Shown here: in pieces, positions 1 through 8,084 of the stretch
How the letters are laid out: the number at the start of each line of letters is the position of its first letter
Numbering within the stretch: position 1 is the stretch's first letter
Assembly (NCBI GenBank): GCA_017551505.1
Contig: JAFZLL010000032.1
Span: forward strand, 124,001-188,000
Direction: 5' to 3'
DNA length: 64,000 bases
Source of the DNA: Eubacteriaceae bacterium
Lineage (GTDB): Bacteria; Bacillota; Clostridia; Eubacteriales; Anaerofustaceae
Program-made: the position numbers and the translations under genes
The notes under the pieces: generated by a model
What the model saw: only the letters and a program-made list of their open reading frames with translations
Told to the model about the DNA's origin: nothing
Database searches by the model: none

Positions 1-828
1 TCCGGATGCGGTAAGACGACGCTCGGACGTACAATCGTTAAACTGTACGAGCCGGCTGGCGGCAGTATCACCTTCGAAGGCAAGGACGTTTCAAAAATCA
101 AGGGAGCGGATCTTAAGGCCTTCCGAAAGGATATGCAGATGATCTTCCAGGATCCGTACGCATCCCTGAACCCGAGGATGACTGTCGGCGAGATCATCAA
201 GGAACCCATGATCATCCATAACATTTACGATACTGATGAACAAAGGGAAGAAAGAGCAGTAGAACTGCTGAAAATAGTCGGACTGAAGCCTGACCACATA
301 AGACGTTATCCTGCGGAATTCTCGGGCGGACAGAGGCAGCGCATCGGAATCGCGAGAAGCCTTGCAGTCAATCCGAAGTTCATCGTCTGTGACGAACCTA
401 TCTCCGCTCTGGATGCGTCCATACAGGCCCAGGTCGTCAACCTGCTCAAAACCATACAGAAGGAGATGAACATCTCTTACCTGTTCATAGCCCATGACCT
501 GTCGATGGTCAAGTACATCTCCGACAGGATCGGGGTCATGTATCTTGGGCATATCGTGGAGCTCGGACCGTCCAATGACGTTTACCACCGTCCGCTCCAT
601 CCCTATACCAGCGCGCTGCTTTCGGCTATTCCTATCCCTGACCCGGATCAGGCAAAAGCAAGGAACAGGATCGTGCTGGAAGGAGAAGTTCCGAGTCCCA
701 TCAATCCGCCTGCAGGCTGCCCGTTCTGCACCCGCTGTCCGAAAGCGACAGAACGCTGCCATACCGAAAGACCCCAGCCGATAGAGGTCGGAACGCGCAC
801 GGTGTCCTGCCATCTTTACGAAAAATAA
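1..828 (+). CDS. oppF: Oligopeptide ABC transporter ATP-binding protein (5' end missing)
   Basis: ATPase that powers import of oligopeptides across the cytoplasmic membrane as part of an Opp/Dpp complex. The reading frame is open from base 1, so the N-terminus lies outside the window; 275 codons remain. The first residues are the Walker A loop (SGCGKTTLG). Next come the Q-loop (IFQDPYASLNP), the ABC signature (FSGGQRQRIGIARSL), Walker B (FIVCDEPISALD) and the switch histidine (FIAHDL). The C-terminal extension carries the Cys-rich segment CPFCTRCPKATERC typical of OppD/OppF/DppF proteins. The binding lipoprotein follows 131 bases downstream on the same strand, so both probably belong to one operon. 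OppF rather than OppD is chosen because a binding protein follows and because of the Q-loop wording; DppF is possible. Confidence 0.93.
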   Translation, partial: SGCGKTTLGRTIVKLYEPAGGSITFEGKDVSKIKGADLKAFRKDMQMIFQDPYASLNPRMTVGEIIKEPMIIHNIYDTDEQREERAVELLKIVGLKPDHIRRYPAEFSGGQRQRIGIARSLAVNPKFIVCDEPISALDASIQAQVVNLLKTIQKEMNISYLFIAHDLSMVKYISDRIGVMYLGHIVELGPSNDVYHRPLHPYTSALLSAIPIPDPDQAKARNRIVLEGEVPSPINPPAGCPFCTRCPKATERCHTERPQPIEVGTRTVSCHLYEK

Positions 829-959
829 AAAAATGCACCATCAGCGGAGCCGTCCATGACAATCAATAAGGGCCCGCAAGCTATCGATATACCGCAGTCC
901 CAAGTACCATATCATCGGGGGAACTGTTGTATAAATAAAAAATCCTAAATGGAGGGGAA

Positions 960-2594
960 ATGAAAAAATCTATAACTATCAAGCTTTTGTTAGTTGCCCT
1001 CTGCGTTCTCCTTGCAGGATGCACTGGAGGAGGAAAAGGCGGAGAGACCACCGGTGAATACCGCGACACATTCTATTTCGCGATTGCCGGTGAACCCAGA
1101 CAGATCGACCCTTCGATAATCGATGACTCTGTCACCGGTTCCCTCGTCGGACAGATCTACTGGCCTCTGTTCAGCACTGACGGTAAAGGTAATCTTGTAA
1201 ACCAGGCCTGTGTCGGATACGAAGTTTCCGATGACGGCATGGAATATACAATCCACCTCAGTGAAAAGAACACCTGGTCAGACGGCAAGCCCGTTACCGC
1301 GGACGATTACATCTACGGATGGAAGCGTACGATCGGAATGGGAAGAGCCAACTCCTACTATGTTTATGAATTCTGCGATTACGTTCTGAATGCCGCTGCA
1401 CATGACGGCGACGATATCGCGAACATGGACGATGTCGGATTCGAGAAGGTTGACGATTATACCATCAAGATCACCCTTTCGACACCCTGCCCGTTCTTTA
1501 CTTCAATGATGCCTGCAACCGTATGGCTCCCGCAGCGCGCTGATGTGACCAAGGAACACACCTCCGACTGGGCGAATGATGTCAACAACATCATCACCAA
1601 CGGCGCTTTCAAGGTCGTCTCCCTCGACGCTACAACGGAATTCGACATGGTAAAGAACGAATACTTCGCCAATGCAGATAAAGTCATCTCCGAAAAACTC
1701 GTCGGTCTGGTCATCACCGACCAGGATGCTCAGCGTCTGGCATTTGAAAACGGAGAAGTCGACTACGCTTCTTCACTGAACGCTGACGTTGCTGTTACCA
1801 TGGCCGGTTCTCCGGCGCTTCAGGTCTATATGACACCTGCGAACTATTACATGATGCTCAACAGCTACAACGATGATTGCCCCGCACTCAAGGACGAAAG
1901 AGTCCGCCGCGCCATTGCTCTCGGCATTGACCGTCAGGCTTTCGTCACAGCACTTGAACTGCCCGACTTATACTACGAACTCAACGGATTCGTTCCGAAG
2001 GGAGTTCCTCAGTCAGACGGACGTGACTTCCGTACCGTTGGCGATGAGATTGAAAAGCTCGTCTACACCGATAAGGATGCAGCCCGCAAGCTGATGGAAG
2101 AAGCTGGCTACAGCGAGACCAACCGCCTGAGCGTGACCTACTACTACAACCAGACGGCTCTCCATGATACAGTTTCCGCTATCATCAAGGCTCAGCTTGC
2201 TGATATCTACATCGACGTAACCCTCAAGACTGCCGAAATCAGGACCTTCTTCGAAGATCGTGAACAGGCAAGATACGAGATGTGCCGCGGCGGCTTCTCC
2301 TGCGACTACTATGATCCTTCCAACTTCACAGATCTGTGCAAGACCACAGGTGTCGGCCCCGTCGTTTCCCTCGGTGACGAAGTCGGCGATGAAATGATCA
2401 AGAAGGCTCAGAATATGAGCGGTGCTGAGCGCGATGCTTACCTGCATGAGATCGAGACCTACATGATCAAGGAAAAGAGCTACTACGTACCTCTGATGGG
2501 CTACGGTTCATTCGCACTCGTCAACCCCAATGCAGTTGGAGTTGAAAGAGGAAGATTCTGGTACGCTGGTGTACCTGTAGATGCTGGCAAATAA
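960..2594 (+). CDS. oppA: Oligopeptide ABC transporter substrate-binding lipoprotein (SBP family 5)
   Basis: Extracytoplasmic peptide receptor anchored to the membrane by lipid. The 544-residue product begins with a lipoprotein signal peptide (MKKSITIKLLLVALCVLLAGC), with the lipobox LAGC near residues 18-21. The mature part is a family 5 solute-binding protein: the N-terminal region contains DPSIIDDSVTGSLVGQIYWP, and a later segment contains VRRAIALGIDRQAFV, the usual middle signature of OppA/DppA. Its length is typical. A GGAGGGG ribosome site lies two bases before the ATG. It follows the partial oppF and ends just before a strong terminator, so it closes the operon. Which peptides it prefers cannot be read from the sequence. 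Confidence 0.93.
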   Translation: MKKSITIKLLLVALCVLLAGCTGGGKGGETTGEYRDTFYFAIAGEPRQIDPSIIDDSVTGSLVGQIYWPLFSTDGKGNLVNQACVGYEVSDDGMEYTIHLSEKNTWSDGKPVTADDYIYGWKRTIGMGRANSYYVYEFCDYVLNAAAHDGDDIANMDDVGFEKVDDYTIKITLSTPCPFFTSMMPATVWLPQRADVTKEHTSDWANDVNNIITNGAFKVVSLDATTEFDMVKNEYFANADKVISEKLVGLVITDQDAQRLAFENGEVDYASSLNADVAVTMAGSPALQVYMTPANYYMMLNSYNDDCPALKDERVRRAIALGIDRQAFVTALELPDLYYELNGFVPKGVPQSDGRDFRTVGDEIEKLVYTDKDAARKLMEEAGYSETNRLSVTYYYNQTALHDTVSAIIKAQLADIYIDVTLKTAEIRTFFEDREQARYEMCRGGFSCDYYDPSNFTDLCKTTGVGPVVSLGDEVGDEMIKKAQNMSGAERDAYLHEIETYMIKEKSYYVPLMGYGSFALVNPNAVGVERGRFWYAGVPVDAGK

Positions 2595-2624
2595 GTAGCA
2601 TCAGCAGATACTGAACGCACATTT

Positions 2625-2648
2625 GGCTCCCCAAAAGGGAGCCTTTTT
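2625..2648 (+). terminator. Rho-independent terminator of the opp operon
   Basis: A 7-bp stem (GGCTCCC / GGGAGCC) with a CAAAA loop is followed by TTTTT. It sits 30 bases after the binding-protein stop codon. Confidence 0.9.
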
Positions 2649-2662
2649 ATTTCCGGAGAAAT

Positions 2663-2700
2663 AAAAAAGCCCCGCCCGGGCGGAAAGCTGCGGGCGGAGC
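2663..2700 (-). terminator. Rho-independent terminator of the M29 aminopeptidase
   Basis: Read on the minus strand, a 10-bp GC-rich stem (GCTCCGCCCG / CGGGCGGGGC, one G-U pair) runs into six U residues. The pairing is fully complementary only on the minus strand, which gives its direction. Confidence 0.85.
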
Positions 2701-2721
2701 AGATCGATTGTTCAGAAACGA

Positions 2722-3909
2722 TCAGAATGCGAAGTTGCCGTCTTTGAATACCTGGACTTCATTGCCGTCGGCATCTGTTCCGACAATGTTCATGTCGGGT
2801 GTCCCGATCATGAAGTCGATGTGGATCTGTGAATTGTTGAATCTTTCATCCATCTGCCACGATCCTCTTCCGAGGGCGAGGTGGCAGGAAGCGTTTTCGT
2901 CGATAAGCGTGGTGTAATACACCAATCCGCTCTGGGAGATCGGTGAATTGTATTCGACCAGTGCGGCTTCTCCAAGATAAGAAGCACCCTCATCTGTATT
3001 CACAAGAGATTCGAGCATTTCCTTGCCCTCTCCTGCGATGACTTCGACGACCTTGCCCTTTTCAAAGCGGAAACCGAAATTCTCAACTTTCTTGCCTCCC
3101 AGAACCAGCGGACGGGTCGAGTATACGACGCCTTCTGTAGCCCACTTGTCAGGGGTGGTGCAGACTTCCTCTGAAGGCATATTTGCGCTGAAGTTGATGC
3201 GTTTTTCATCCTTCGGTGGCTTGAAGGAATAGCGGCTGTTCTCGGTGAGCCCAACATAAAGATCCGTTCCGTTGGATGCGGTGTAGTGGAGCTTCCTTAG
3301 ATTGAGAGAGTCCATCTTTTCGCCTTTTTTCTGTTTATCGGCTTTTTTCTCTTCCCAAGTCTTAACTATATCGTTGTCTTCAGTGATGTAGCAGAGCTTA
3401 AAGAGGGTGTCCCAGAGCATGTCGAGGACCTTGTCCTTGGGCTCGTTGGGGAATACCGTTTCAGCCCATGCCTGAGTCGGGACCATGGCGATGAGCCACT
3501 GCTGCTTGCTTGAGTAGGCGCGTGCGATATTGCGCATATTGTCCACGAAGGCGAAGATGGCGTTAGCCTGAGCTTCGGTGGCATCTTCCATAAGCTTTGT
3601 ATTGACGCCTTCCAACCTGACGACTGCACATCCCTGCTGAAGATATGTCTCATAGCTTTCTCTCTGCCACGGCGCGATCTCCATAACCTGCTCTGCCGGC
3701 TCATAGATTGCTCTGGTCTTCAGAAGTCCGAGGTCGAGATAGGTGACGATTACCTGGCTTGCTCCGGCCTTATAGCACTCTTCAGCGAAGACTGGGACAA
3801 AGGTATACGCATCGGGCATGACTTCGACCATTACCTTCTGTCCGGGCTGAACGTTGATGCCGACACGGGCCAGCATGTAAGCGTATTTTCTGATCATCTT
3901 TTCATTCAT
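2722..3909 (-). CDS. M29 family aminopeptidase
   Basis: Metal-dependent cytosolic aminopeptidase of the AmpS/PepS/aminopeptidase T family, which removes N-terminal residues from peptides. The 395-residue product has the family's usual length and layout: an N-terminal KYAYMLARVGINVQPGQ segment and a C-terminal metal-site region containing EAALVEYNSPISQSG, ENASCHLALGRG and IHIDFMIGTPDMNIVG, where the conserved Glu, His and Asp ligands are visible. AAGGAGG lies 13 bases before the ATG at 3909 but only one base before an upstream in-frame ATG at 3921. The 3909 start (MNEKMIRKYA) is preferred because it matches how family members begin. It fits downstream of peptide import by the neighbouring opp genes. 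Confidence 0.92.
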   Translation of the reverse strand: MNEKMIRKYAYMLARVGINVQPGQKVMVEVMPDAYTFVPVFAEECYKAGASQVIVTYLDLGLLKTRAIYEPAEQVMEIAPWQRESYETYLQQGCAVVRLEGVNTKLMEDATEAQANAIFAFVDNMRNIARAYSSKQQWLIAMVPTQAWAETVFPNEPKDKVLDMLWDTLFKLCYITEDNDIVKTWEEKKADKQKKGEKMDSLNLRKLHYTASNGTDLYVGLTENSRYSFKPPKDEKRINFSANMPSEEVCTTPDKWATEGVVYSTRPLVLGGKKVENFGFRFEKGKVVEVIAGEGKEMLESLVNTDEGASYLGEAALVEYNSPISQSGLVYYTTLIDENASCHLALGRGSWQMDERFNNSQIHIDFMIGTPDMNIVGTDADGNEVQVFKDGNFAF

Positions 3910-4032
3910 AACTGTGTACATTCCTCCTTATTTGTATTTTGACGTCTGAGGGGATGAACGCGCTATGAAAAACAGATGTACTATGCGCGGGCTTCATTGC
4001 CTTCTCAGGCTGTCCTTCAATTAATTTGTATA

Positions 4033-4060
4033 ATTATATCATGAATTGTGCATGTTTCAA
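4033..4060 (-). promoter_or_regulatory. Promoter of the M29 aminopeptidase
   Basis: On the minus strand, TTGAAA and TATAAT are separated by 16 bases, and the -10 carries an extended TGA just upstream. This implies a leader of about 115 bases before the gene. Confidence 0.6.
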
Positions 4061-4175
4061 TCATTGATATCATAATTATGACAAGTAAATGCTAGCTAAA
4101 AAACTAAAACGAACACAATAATAGACTAAGGCGGCATTAAATACGAGAAAAAACGTAGGCGCGTATAATTATCCA

Positions 4176-4208
4176 GTTTCATGTGCTCTCAAAGAGAACG
4201 CGTGAAAC
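4176..4208. other. Imperfect hairpin in the divergent intergenic region
   Basis: The 470-base gap between the M29 gene and the guanylate kinase has no credible reading frame. Besides the two promoters and the kinase leader it holds this hairpin: outer arms GTTTCA / TGAAAC and inner arms CTCT / AGAG. There is no U-tract after it, so it is not an obvious terminator. Its role is unknown. Confidence 0.3.
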
Positions 4209-4237
4209 ACAGTTGAAAAATATGTAATAATATATGG

Positions 4238-4266
4238 TTCCATAGCAGCGTTAGTTGTGTTATAAT
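4238..4266 (+). promoter_or_regulatory. Extended -10 promoter of the guanylate kinase gene
   Basis: TATAAT at 4261-4266 is preceded by TGT (extended -10). A TTCCAT element lies 17 bases upstream. Transcription should start near 4273, leaving a leader of about 120 bases. Confidence 0.65.
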
Positions 4267-4280
4267 AATTCAATTATAAA

Positions 4281-4360
4281 GTCCGTTTGCTGGGCAGGAC
4301 ATAGTACGTATCTGCCTGGGAACGGTGGGTCTGGTCCTCTCCGAGGCCGGCAGGTTCATA
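4281..4360 (+). promoter_or_regulatory. Structured 5' leader of the guanylate kinase gene, possible cis-regulatory RNA
   Basis: Visible pairings: an outer stem CCGTT (4283-4287) / AACGG (4321-4325); a nested stem GGGCAG (4292-4297) / CTGCCT (4312-4317, one G-U); and a second hairpin at 4331-4350 with CTGG / CCGG and CCTC / GAGG around a TCC loop. An alternative pairing is possible between CTGCC at 4312 and GGCAG at 4349, which would break the nested stem. The ribosome site (AGGAGG, about 4385) is further downstream. It does not match any riboswitch consensus I recognise; the resemblance to the guanidine-I motif is only superficial. Confidence 0.4.
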
Positions 4361-4393
4361 TCTAAGGTTTTATATTTTCGATAGGAGGATAAG

Positions 4394-4978
4394 ATGCACA
4401 AAGGATTAGTCGTTATCTTAAGCGGAGCCAGCTCTGTTGGAAAAGGCTCCATCAGGGAAAAGCTGCTTGCCGATCAGGATATGAAGCTTTTCTACTCTAT
4501 TTCCGAGACGACGCGCCCACAGAAGGAAGGGGAAGTGGACGGAAAGGACTATTATTTCGTATCCTACAAGGATTTTGCCGAATCCGTAAAGAACAAGGAG
4601 CTCCTCGAATACACCGAGTTCAACGGTTTTTATTACGGCACACCGAAGGCTCAGGTCGAATTCCTGACTGACAAGGGCAAGAACGTGCTCATCGAGGTCG
4701 AAGCGCAGGGCGTTGGCCCGATCAAACTGAACATACCCGATGCACTGGCGTTCTTCGTCATGCCCTCCAGCTTCGAGGAACTGGAAAGACAGGTCAATGA
4801 GAATTACAAGGACAACAAGGCTTCCATAGAGATGAGGCTGAATAAGGCCAAAATGGATATGGAGCTTGCCCCTCTCTTCCGTAACGTCGTATATAATGAT
4901 GACCTGGAAAAGGCTGTAGCGCAGATCAAAGCTACTGTTATGGAGGAACTGGAAAGAAGAAGCTCAATGAAGGATTGA
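4394..4978 (+). CDS. gmk: Guanylate kinase
   Basis: Phosphorylates GMP to GDP with ATP in the cytosol. The 194-residue length is typical. The P-loop is present (SGASSVGKGS, residues 10-19), as are the GMP-binding elements SETTRPQKEGEVDGKDYYFV and EYTEFNGFYYGTPKAQVE, and VYNDDLEKA near the end. The lid is unusual: families normally show an RxRGT(D/E) segment followed by I..RL, whereas here it reads NENYKDNKASIEMRL, without the usual arginines and threonine. A strict guanylate kinase is still the best call because the GMP site is intact. The gene stands alone, not next to yicC or rpoZ as in many Firmicutes, between its own promoter and terminator. Confidence 0.88.
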   Translation: MHKGLVVILSGASSVGKGSIREKLLADQDMKLFYSISETTRPQKEGEVDGKDYYFVSYKDFAESVKNKELLEYTEFNGFYYGTPKAQVEFLTDKGKNVLIEVEAQGVGPIKLNIPDALAFFVMPSSFEELERQVNENYKDNKASIEMRLNKAKMDMELAPLFRNVVYNDDLEKAVAQIKATVMEELERRSSMKD

Positions 4979-5013
4979 CATGAAACCGCAGGAATAATAG
5001 ACCGCAAATATAA

Positions 5014-5039
5014 AGAAGCCGCAAAAGCGGCTTCTTTTC
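5014..5039 (+). terminator. Rho-independent terminator of gmk
   Basis: A 9-bp stem (AGAAGCCGC / GCGGCTTCT) with an AAAA loop is followed by TTTCT. It lies 35 bases after the stop codon. Confidence 0.85.
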
Positions 5040-5065
5040 TGTTCAACATGTTATCCGTGATTATT

Positions 5066-7234
5066 TCAATTCTGAGGTTCGGGCAGGCCCAGTGCTTCTC
5101 TTTTGGCATTTATCCGTTCGATCTCTTCCTCGATGATCCTGCCGAACGTCCTCTCGTCCATCTCAAGGTCTTCATTACCCGCAACGGATTCATCGGCAAA
5201 TGCGTTGAAGACATCCTGTTTCTTGGAAAGAAGGTCTGTGATCCGTTCGTCTATCGTATCTTCACACAGCAGTCTGTATACCAGTACATTCCTTGTCTGG
5301 CCCATTCGGTATGCACGGGAGATCGCCTGGTTTTCGGTTGATGGCTTGAGCTGCGGTTCGCAGATCACTACTACGCTGCCTGCCTGTATGTTGAGCCCCG
5401 TTCCTCCGGAAGTGATCTGGCAGACGAGTACCGCTCCGGGAGGCGCCTCAGAGAATTCTTCGATGATCTCCATGCGTTTCGAAGAGCTCACCGCTCCGGT
5501 GATCGGCCCGTAGCATTTCAGATCCGGGATCTGGCATACAAAGCGTATCGTGTCAAGGAAAAATGAGAACACTATCACCCTTCTGCCTTCTTCTTCGGCT
5601 TCTTTGATTATCTCTTTCAGGCGTATGGCTTTGGAAGAAAGAAGAGGATCGTTCACGTTCCATGACAGCCTCCTTGCTGAGGTGAAGTTCCTATCCATCA
5701 CGGAATCCTCATAGACCTCTCGTTCTTCCGGAAGCATTTCACACCATTCGCTGCTCTCTATCTTATCAGGAAGCTCTGTGAGTACGTCTTCTCTCTTCCT
5801 CCTGTAATATACCGGAGCAACGGCTTCACGGAACTGCGGGGCAGCAGACATGAATGCCATGCCCTTTATGGTCCTTGCCAGGCTGGGATTCAATATGCTG
5901 ATCAGTGATATCATTTCGTCGACTTTATTTTCCAGTGCAGTGCCTGTCATGAACAGAAGCCTGTCTGCATGAGCAGCTATACGGCATACATTCTGTGTGC
6001 GCTGGGTTTCGGGATTTTTAATGAAATGAGCTTCATCAGCGACCAGCATGGAAAACATATAGCCTTGCGGCAGTCTGAAGTATTCGGCGTTTTCGTATGT
6101 AGTTACGGCCACACCTCCATATCTGATCCAGTTTTCCAGAGCTGAAAGCCTGGTCTTGCCATGTATCCTAACAGCCCTGAGCGTGCTTTTTTCCGTTATC
6201 TCGCGGCACCAGTTCGCCAGTACGCTCGCAGGACATACCACAGCAAAATGATCCTCGCCTGTGTTGGCCAGGGACACAAAGGCTGCGATCGCTTGGACTG
6301 TCTTACCCAGACCCATCTCATCGCCTAAAAGCACGTTCCTCTGATGCAGGATATATTTCACTCCCCATTGCTGGTAGCGCCTGAGCGTACATTTGAGTCC
6401 CTCGGTGAAGATGCTCTCGTCCCGCACTTCTTCTGCAAGTCCCTCAGGCAACCCGTACTCAGAGTCATCGTTGCCAAGCATCCCCGGAACGATTTCTTCG
6501 ATGATGTTGTAGTAGACTGCAGGGTGTTTTTCGAAATCCGTCCAAGCATGCTCTGCAGTGCTGGTGTCCAGCATGTCAAAATCCCGCAGATACATGAATG
6601 CTCTTCTTCCGTAGTCGCTTTCCAGGACATCTGACAGATAGCCGAAAGCCTGTTCGGCGCGTTCCTTGATGCTTCTGGGGGAGATGAGCCAGCGCAGGGC
6701 TGTGGATCCGGCAGAAAGATCTGCCGCTGCACGGTCTATGCCGTTGCTGTAATTCCGGAAGAGCATGGAACATTCCGGAGCCTTGTCCTTCCAGTTCAGG
6801 TATTTATACACTGCTGCCACGACCCTTCCGGCTTCCGGAGTCTTGTCGTCCGTGCTCAGCCTCAACTTCACCCCTCTTCTGACCTCGGATGCATAGCTGG
6901 ACGCTATGAGCTTTATTGTGCCGGCAGCTTCATCGCTGATGCCCTTGATAGCTTCCAGCTGGGATCTTCCTGCAGTGAAGACATCAGCCAGATTGAGGTA
7001 TCCGGCCTCCCTCAGTGTCTTAACCCTTATGCCCGTTTTTCTGCGGCTTAACTCTTCGATCGGGGAGCCCGACAGAATATTGAGCATTTCCCAGGTCATA
7101 TACTCTTCGGTGCTTTGGGATATGTGGGAGCGGTAGACTGACGGCATGCCTGAGGCGTATCTTAACTGGGATAGTATCTGCCTGTGCTGTCCGATGAGAT
7201 CTTTCGCTGCTTTAAATGAGAATGCTCTGGCCAT
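5066..7234 (-). CDS. SNF2-family DNA-dependent ATPase (Swi2/Snf2 helicase)
   Basis: Superfamily 2 ATPase predicted to move on DNA and remodel protein-DNA complexes. The 722-residue product has two parts. Residues about 50-110 contain a helix-hairpin-helix-like DNA-binding region (RKTGIRVKTLREAGYLNLADV, then LEAIKGISDEAAGTI). From about residue 270 comes the helicase core: motif I GDEMGLGKTVQAIA, motif II VADEAHFIKN, motif III MTGTALENK, and motif VI ISRAYRMGQTRNV. No N-terminal SWIM zinc motif is seen. An ATG at 7240 has its GAGG only 2 bases upstream; the ATG at 7234 has it 8 bases upstream and is preferred. It is a lone gene with no restriction or defence partner beside it. Confidence 0.87.
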   Translation of the reverse strand: MARAFSFKAAKDLIGQHRQILSQLRYASGMPSVYRSHISQSTEEYMTWEMLNILSGSPIEELSRRKTGIRVKTLREAGYLNLADVFTAGRSQLEAIKGISDEAAGTIKLIASSYASEVRRGVKLRLSTDDKTPEAGRVVAAVYKYLNWKDKAPECSMLFRNYSNGIDRAAADLSAGSTALRWLISPRSIKERAEQAFGYLSDVLESDYGRRAFMYLRDFDMLDTSTAEHAWTDFEKHPAVYYNIIEEIVPGMLGNDDSEYGLPEGLAEEVRDESIFTEGLKCTLRRYQQWGVKYILHQRNVLLGDEMGLGKTVQAIAAFVSLANTGEDHFAVVCPASVLANWCREITEKSTLRAVRIHGKTRLSALENWIRYGGVAVTTYENAEYFRLPQGYMFSMLVADEAHFIKNPETQRTQNVCRIAAHADRLLFMTGTALENKVDEMISLISILNPSLARTIKGMAFMSAAPQFREAVAPVYYRRKREDVLTELPDKIESSEWCEMLPEEREVYEDSVMDRNFTSARRLSWNVNDPLLSSKAIRLKEIIKEAEEEGRRVIVFSFFLDTIRFVCQIPDLKCYGPITGAVSSSKRMEIIEEFSEAPPGAVLVCQITSGGTGLNIQAGSVVVICEPQLKPSTENQAISRAYRMGQTRNVLVYRLLCEDTIDERITDLLSKKQDVFNAFADESVAGNEDLEMDERTFGRIIEEEIERINAKREALGLPEPQN

Positions 7235-7482
7235 TGACATAACCTCGCTGCTGTTCTGTAGACTATTATAGCCCTGTTTCGTTCGTGCTGAAAAGCAACC
7301 TGTTATATTTCTATTTTCCGCAGGTTTAGCAAATGACCTGCAAAAAGAACAATATCACAGCAAAAGCGGACAGCAGAGGCATTCCTGCCGAAATAAACAT
7401 AGAGGTGCGGATGAGAAATGATACAATCCGGGCAGAGTTGAAGCCGCTTCTGCAAAGCTTCTGTGATTATTGCAAAATAAAC
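7235..7482. other. Intergenic region with no recognisable gene
   Basis: It lies between the divergent end of the nitroreductase gene and the start of the SNF2 gene. A reading frame at 7333-7728 on the + strand runs into the nitroreductase gene antisense and lacks a ribosome site. The SNF2 promoter must lie here but no clear -35/-10 pair stands out. Confidence 0.4.
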
Positions 7483-7517
7483 AACGCCGTCCTTCCATTG
7501 ACGGGATGGGCGGCGTT
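7483..7517 (-). terminator. Probable terminator of the nitroreductase gene
   Basis: On the minus strand, AACGCCGCCC and GGACGGCGTT pair with one mismatch and are followed by GTTT. It lies 20 bases beyond the stop codon. Confidence 0.65.
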
Positions 7518-7536
7518 TCGCTCGTATTTATTACTA

Positions 7537-8064
7537 TTATGCGACTATAAATTTTCTGTTTTCCTTTCTGTCAGCAGGAGCCGGCTCATCTCCGTCGGGA
7601 TAGCCCAGGATGCAGTGTCCGATGCCTTCGTATTCACCCTCAACCCCGATGCTTTTAAGCCATTCCTGCCATTTAGGCAGCTCGAATTCCTGACGCGCCC
7701 TGTGTATCCAGCAGCTGCCCAGGCCTAAGGCATGTGCTGCAAGCATCAGGTTCTCCATCATGCAGCTCCCGTCGTATATCCTGTTGGGCCAATCCTTTTC
7801 TGCGAGTACGATCAGGACCACAGGAGCCCCATAAAACGGATCTGCTCCTGCCTTTGCTCCCTGTATCGCTGCGTTTGCGGCGGAAAGCTTATCCCTCGTT
7901 TCTTTATCTGTGACAGCGACGACTATGGCGTCCTGCCTGCCTGATGCGCTGGCGGCGTATAATCCTGCCTCCATCACCTGTTCTATCAATTCCATAGGGA
8001 CCATATCGGCCTTGTATTTGCGTACGCTCCTTCTTGTCATGAGGTTTTTCATTGCTTCATTCAT
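7537..8064 (-). CDS. Nitroreductase family protein
   Basis: FMN-dependent oxidoreductase of the nitroreductase fold, probably using NAD(P)H to reduce nitro, quinone or similar compounds. The 175-residue product begins with the family's TRRSVRKYKADMV segment, where the Arg/Ser residues bind the FMN phosphate. It has the central MMENLMLAAHALGLGSCWIH helix and a C-terminal LGYPDGDEPAPADRK. The length is right for the short NfsA/NfnB-like members. AAGGAGG lies 7 bases before the ATG. It begins 20 bases after the end of the cyclophilin-like reading frame on the same strand, so it is probably co-transcribed with it. The physiological substrate cannot be told. Confidence 0.9.
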   Translation of the reverse strand: MNEAMKNLMTRRSVRKYKADMVPMELIEQVMEAGLYAASASGRQDAIVVAVTDKETRDKLSAANAAIQGAKAGADPFYGAPVVLIVLAEKDWPNRIYDGSCMMENLMLAAHALGLGSCWIHRARQEFELPKWQEWLKSIGVEGEYEGIGHCILGYPDGDEPAPADRKENRKFIVA

Positions 8065-8084
8065 GTCTTATCCTCCTTTGCTTC

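Noticed and set aside
4281-4360. Guanidine-I or SRP RNA in the gmk leader
   Set aside because: A few short words (CTGGTCC, GAGG) recall these RNAs, but the conserved core elements are missing.
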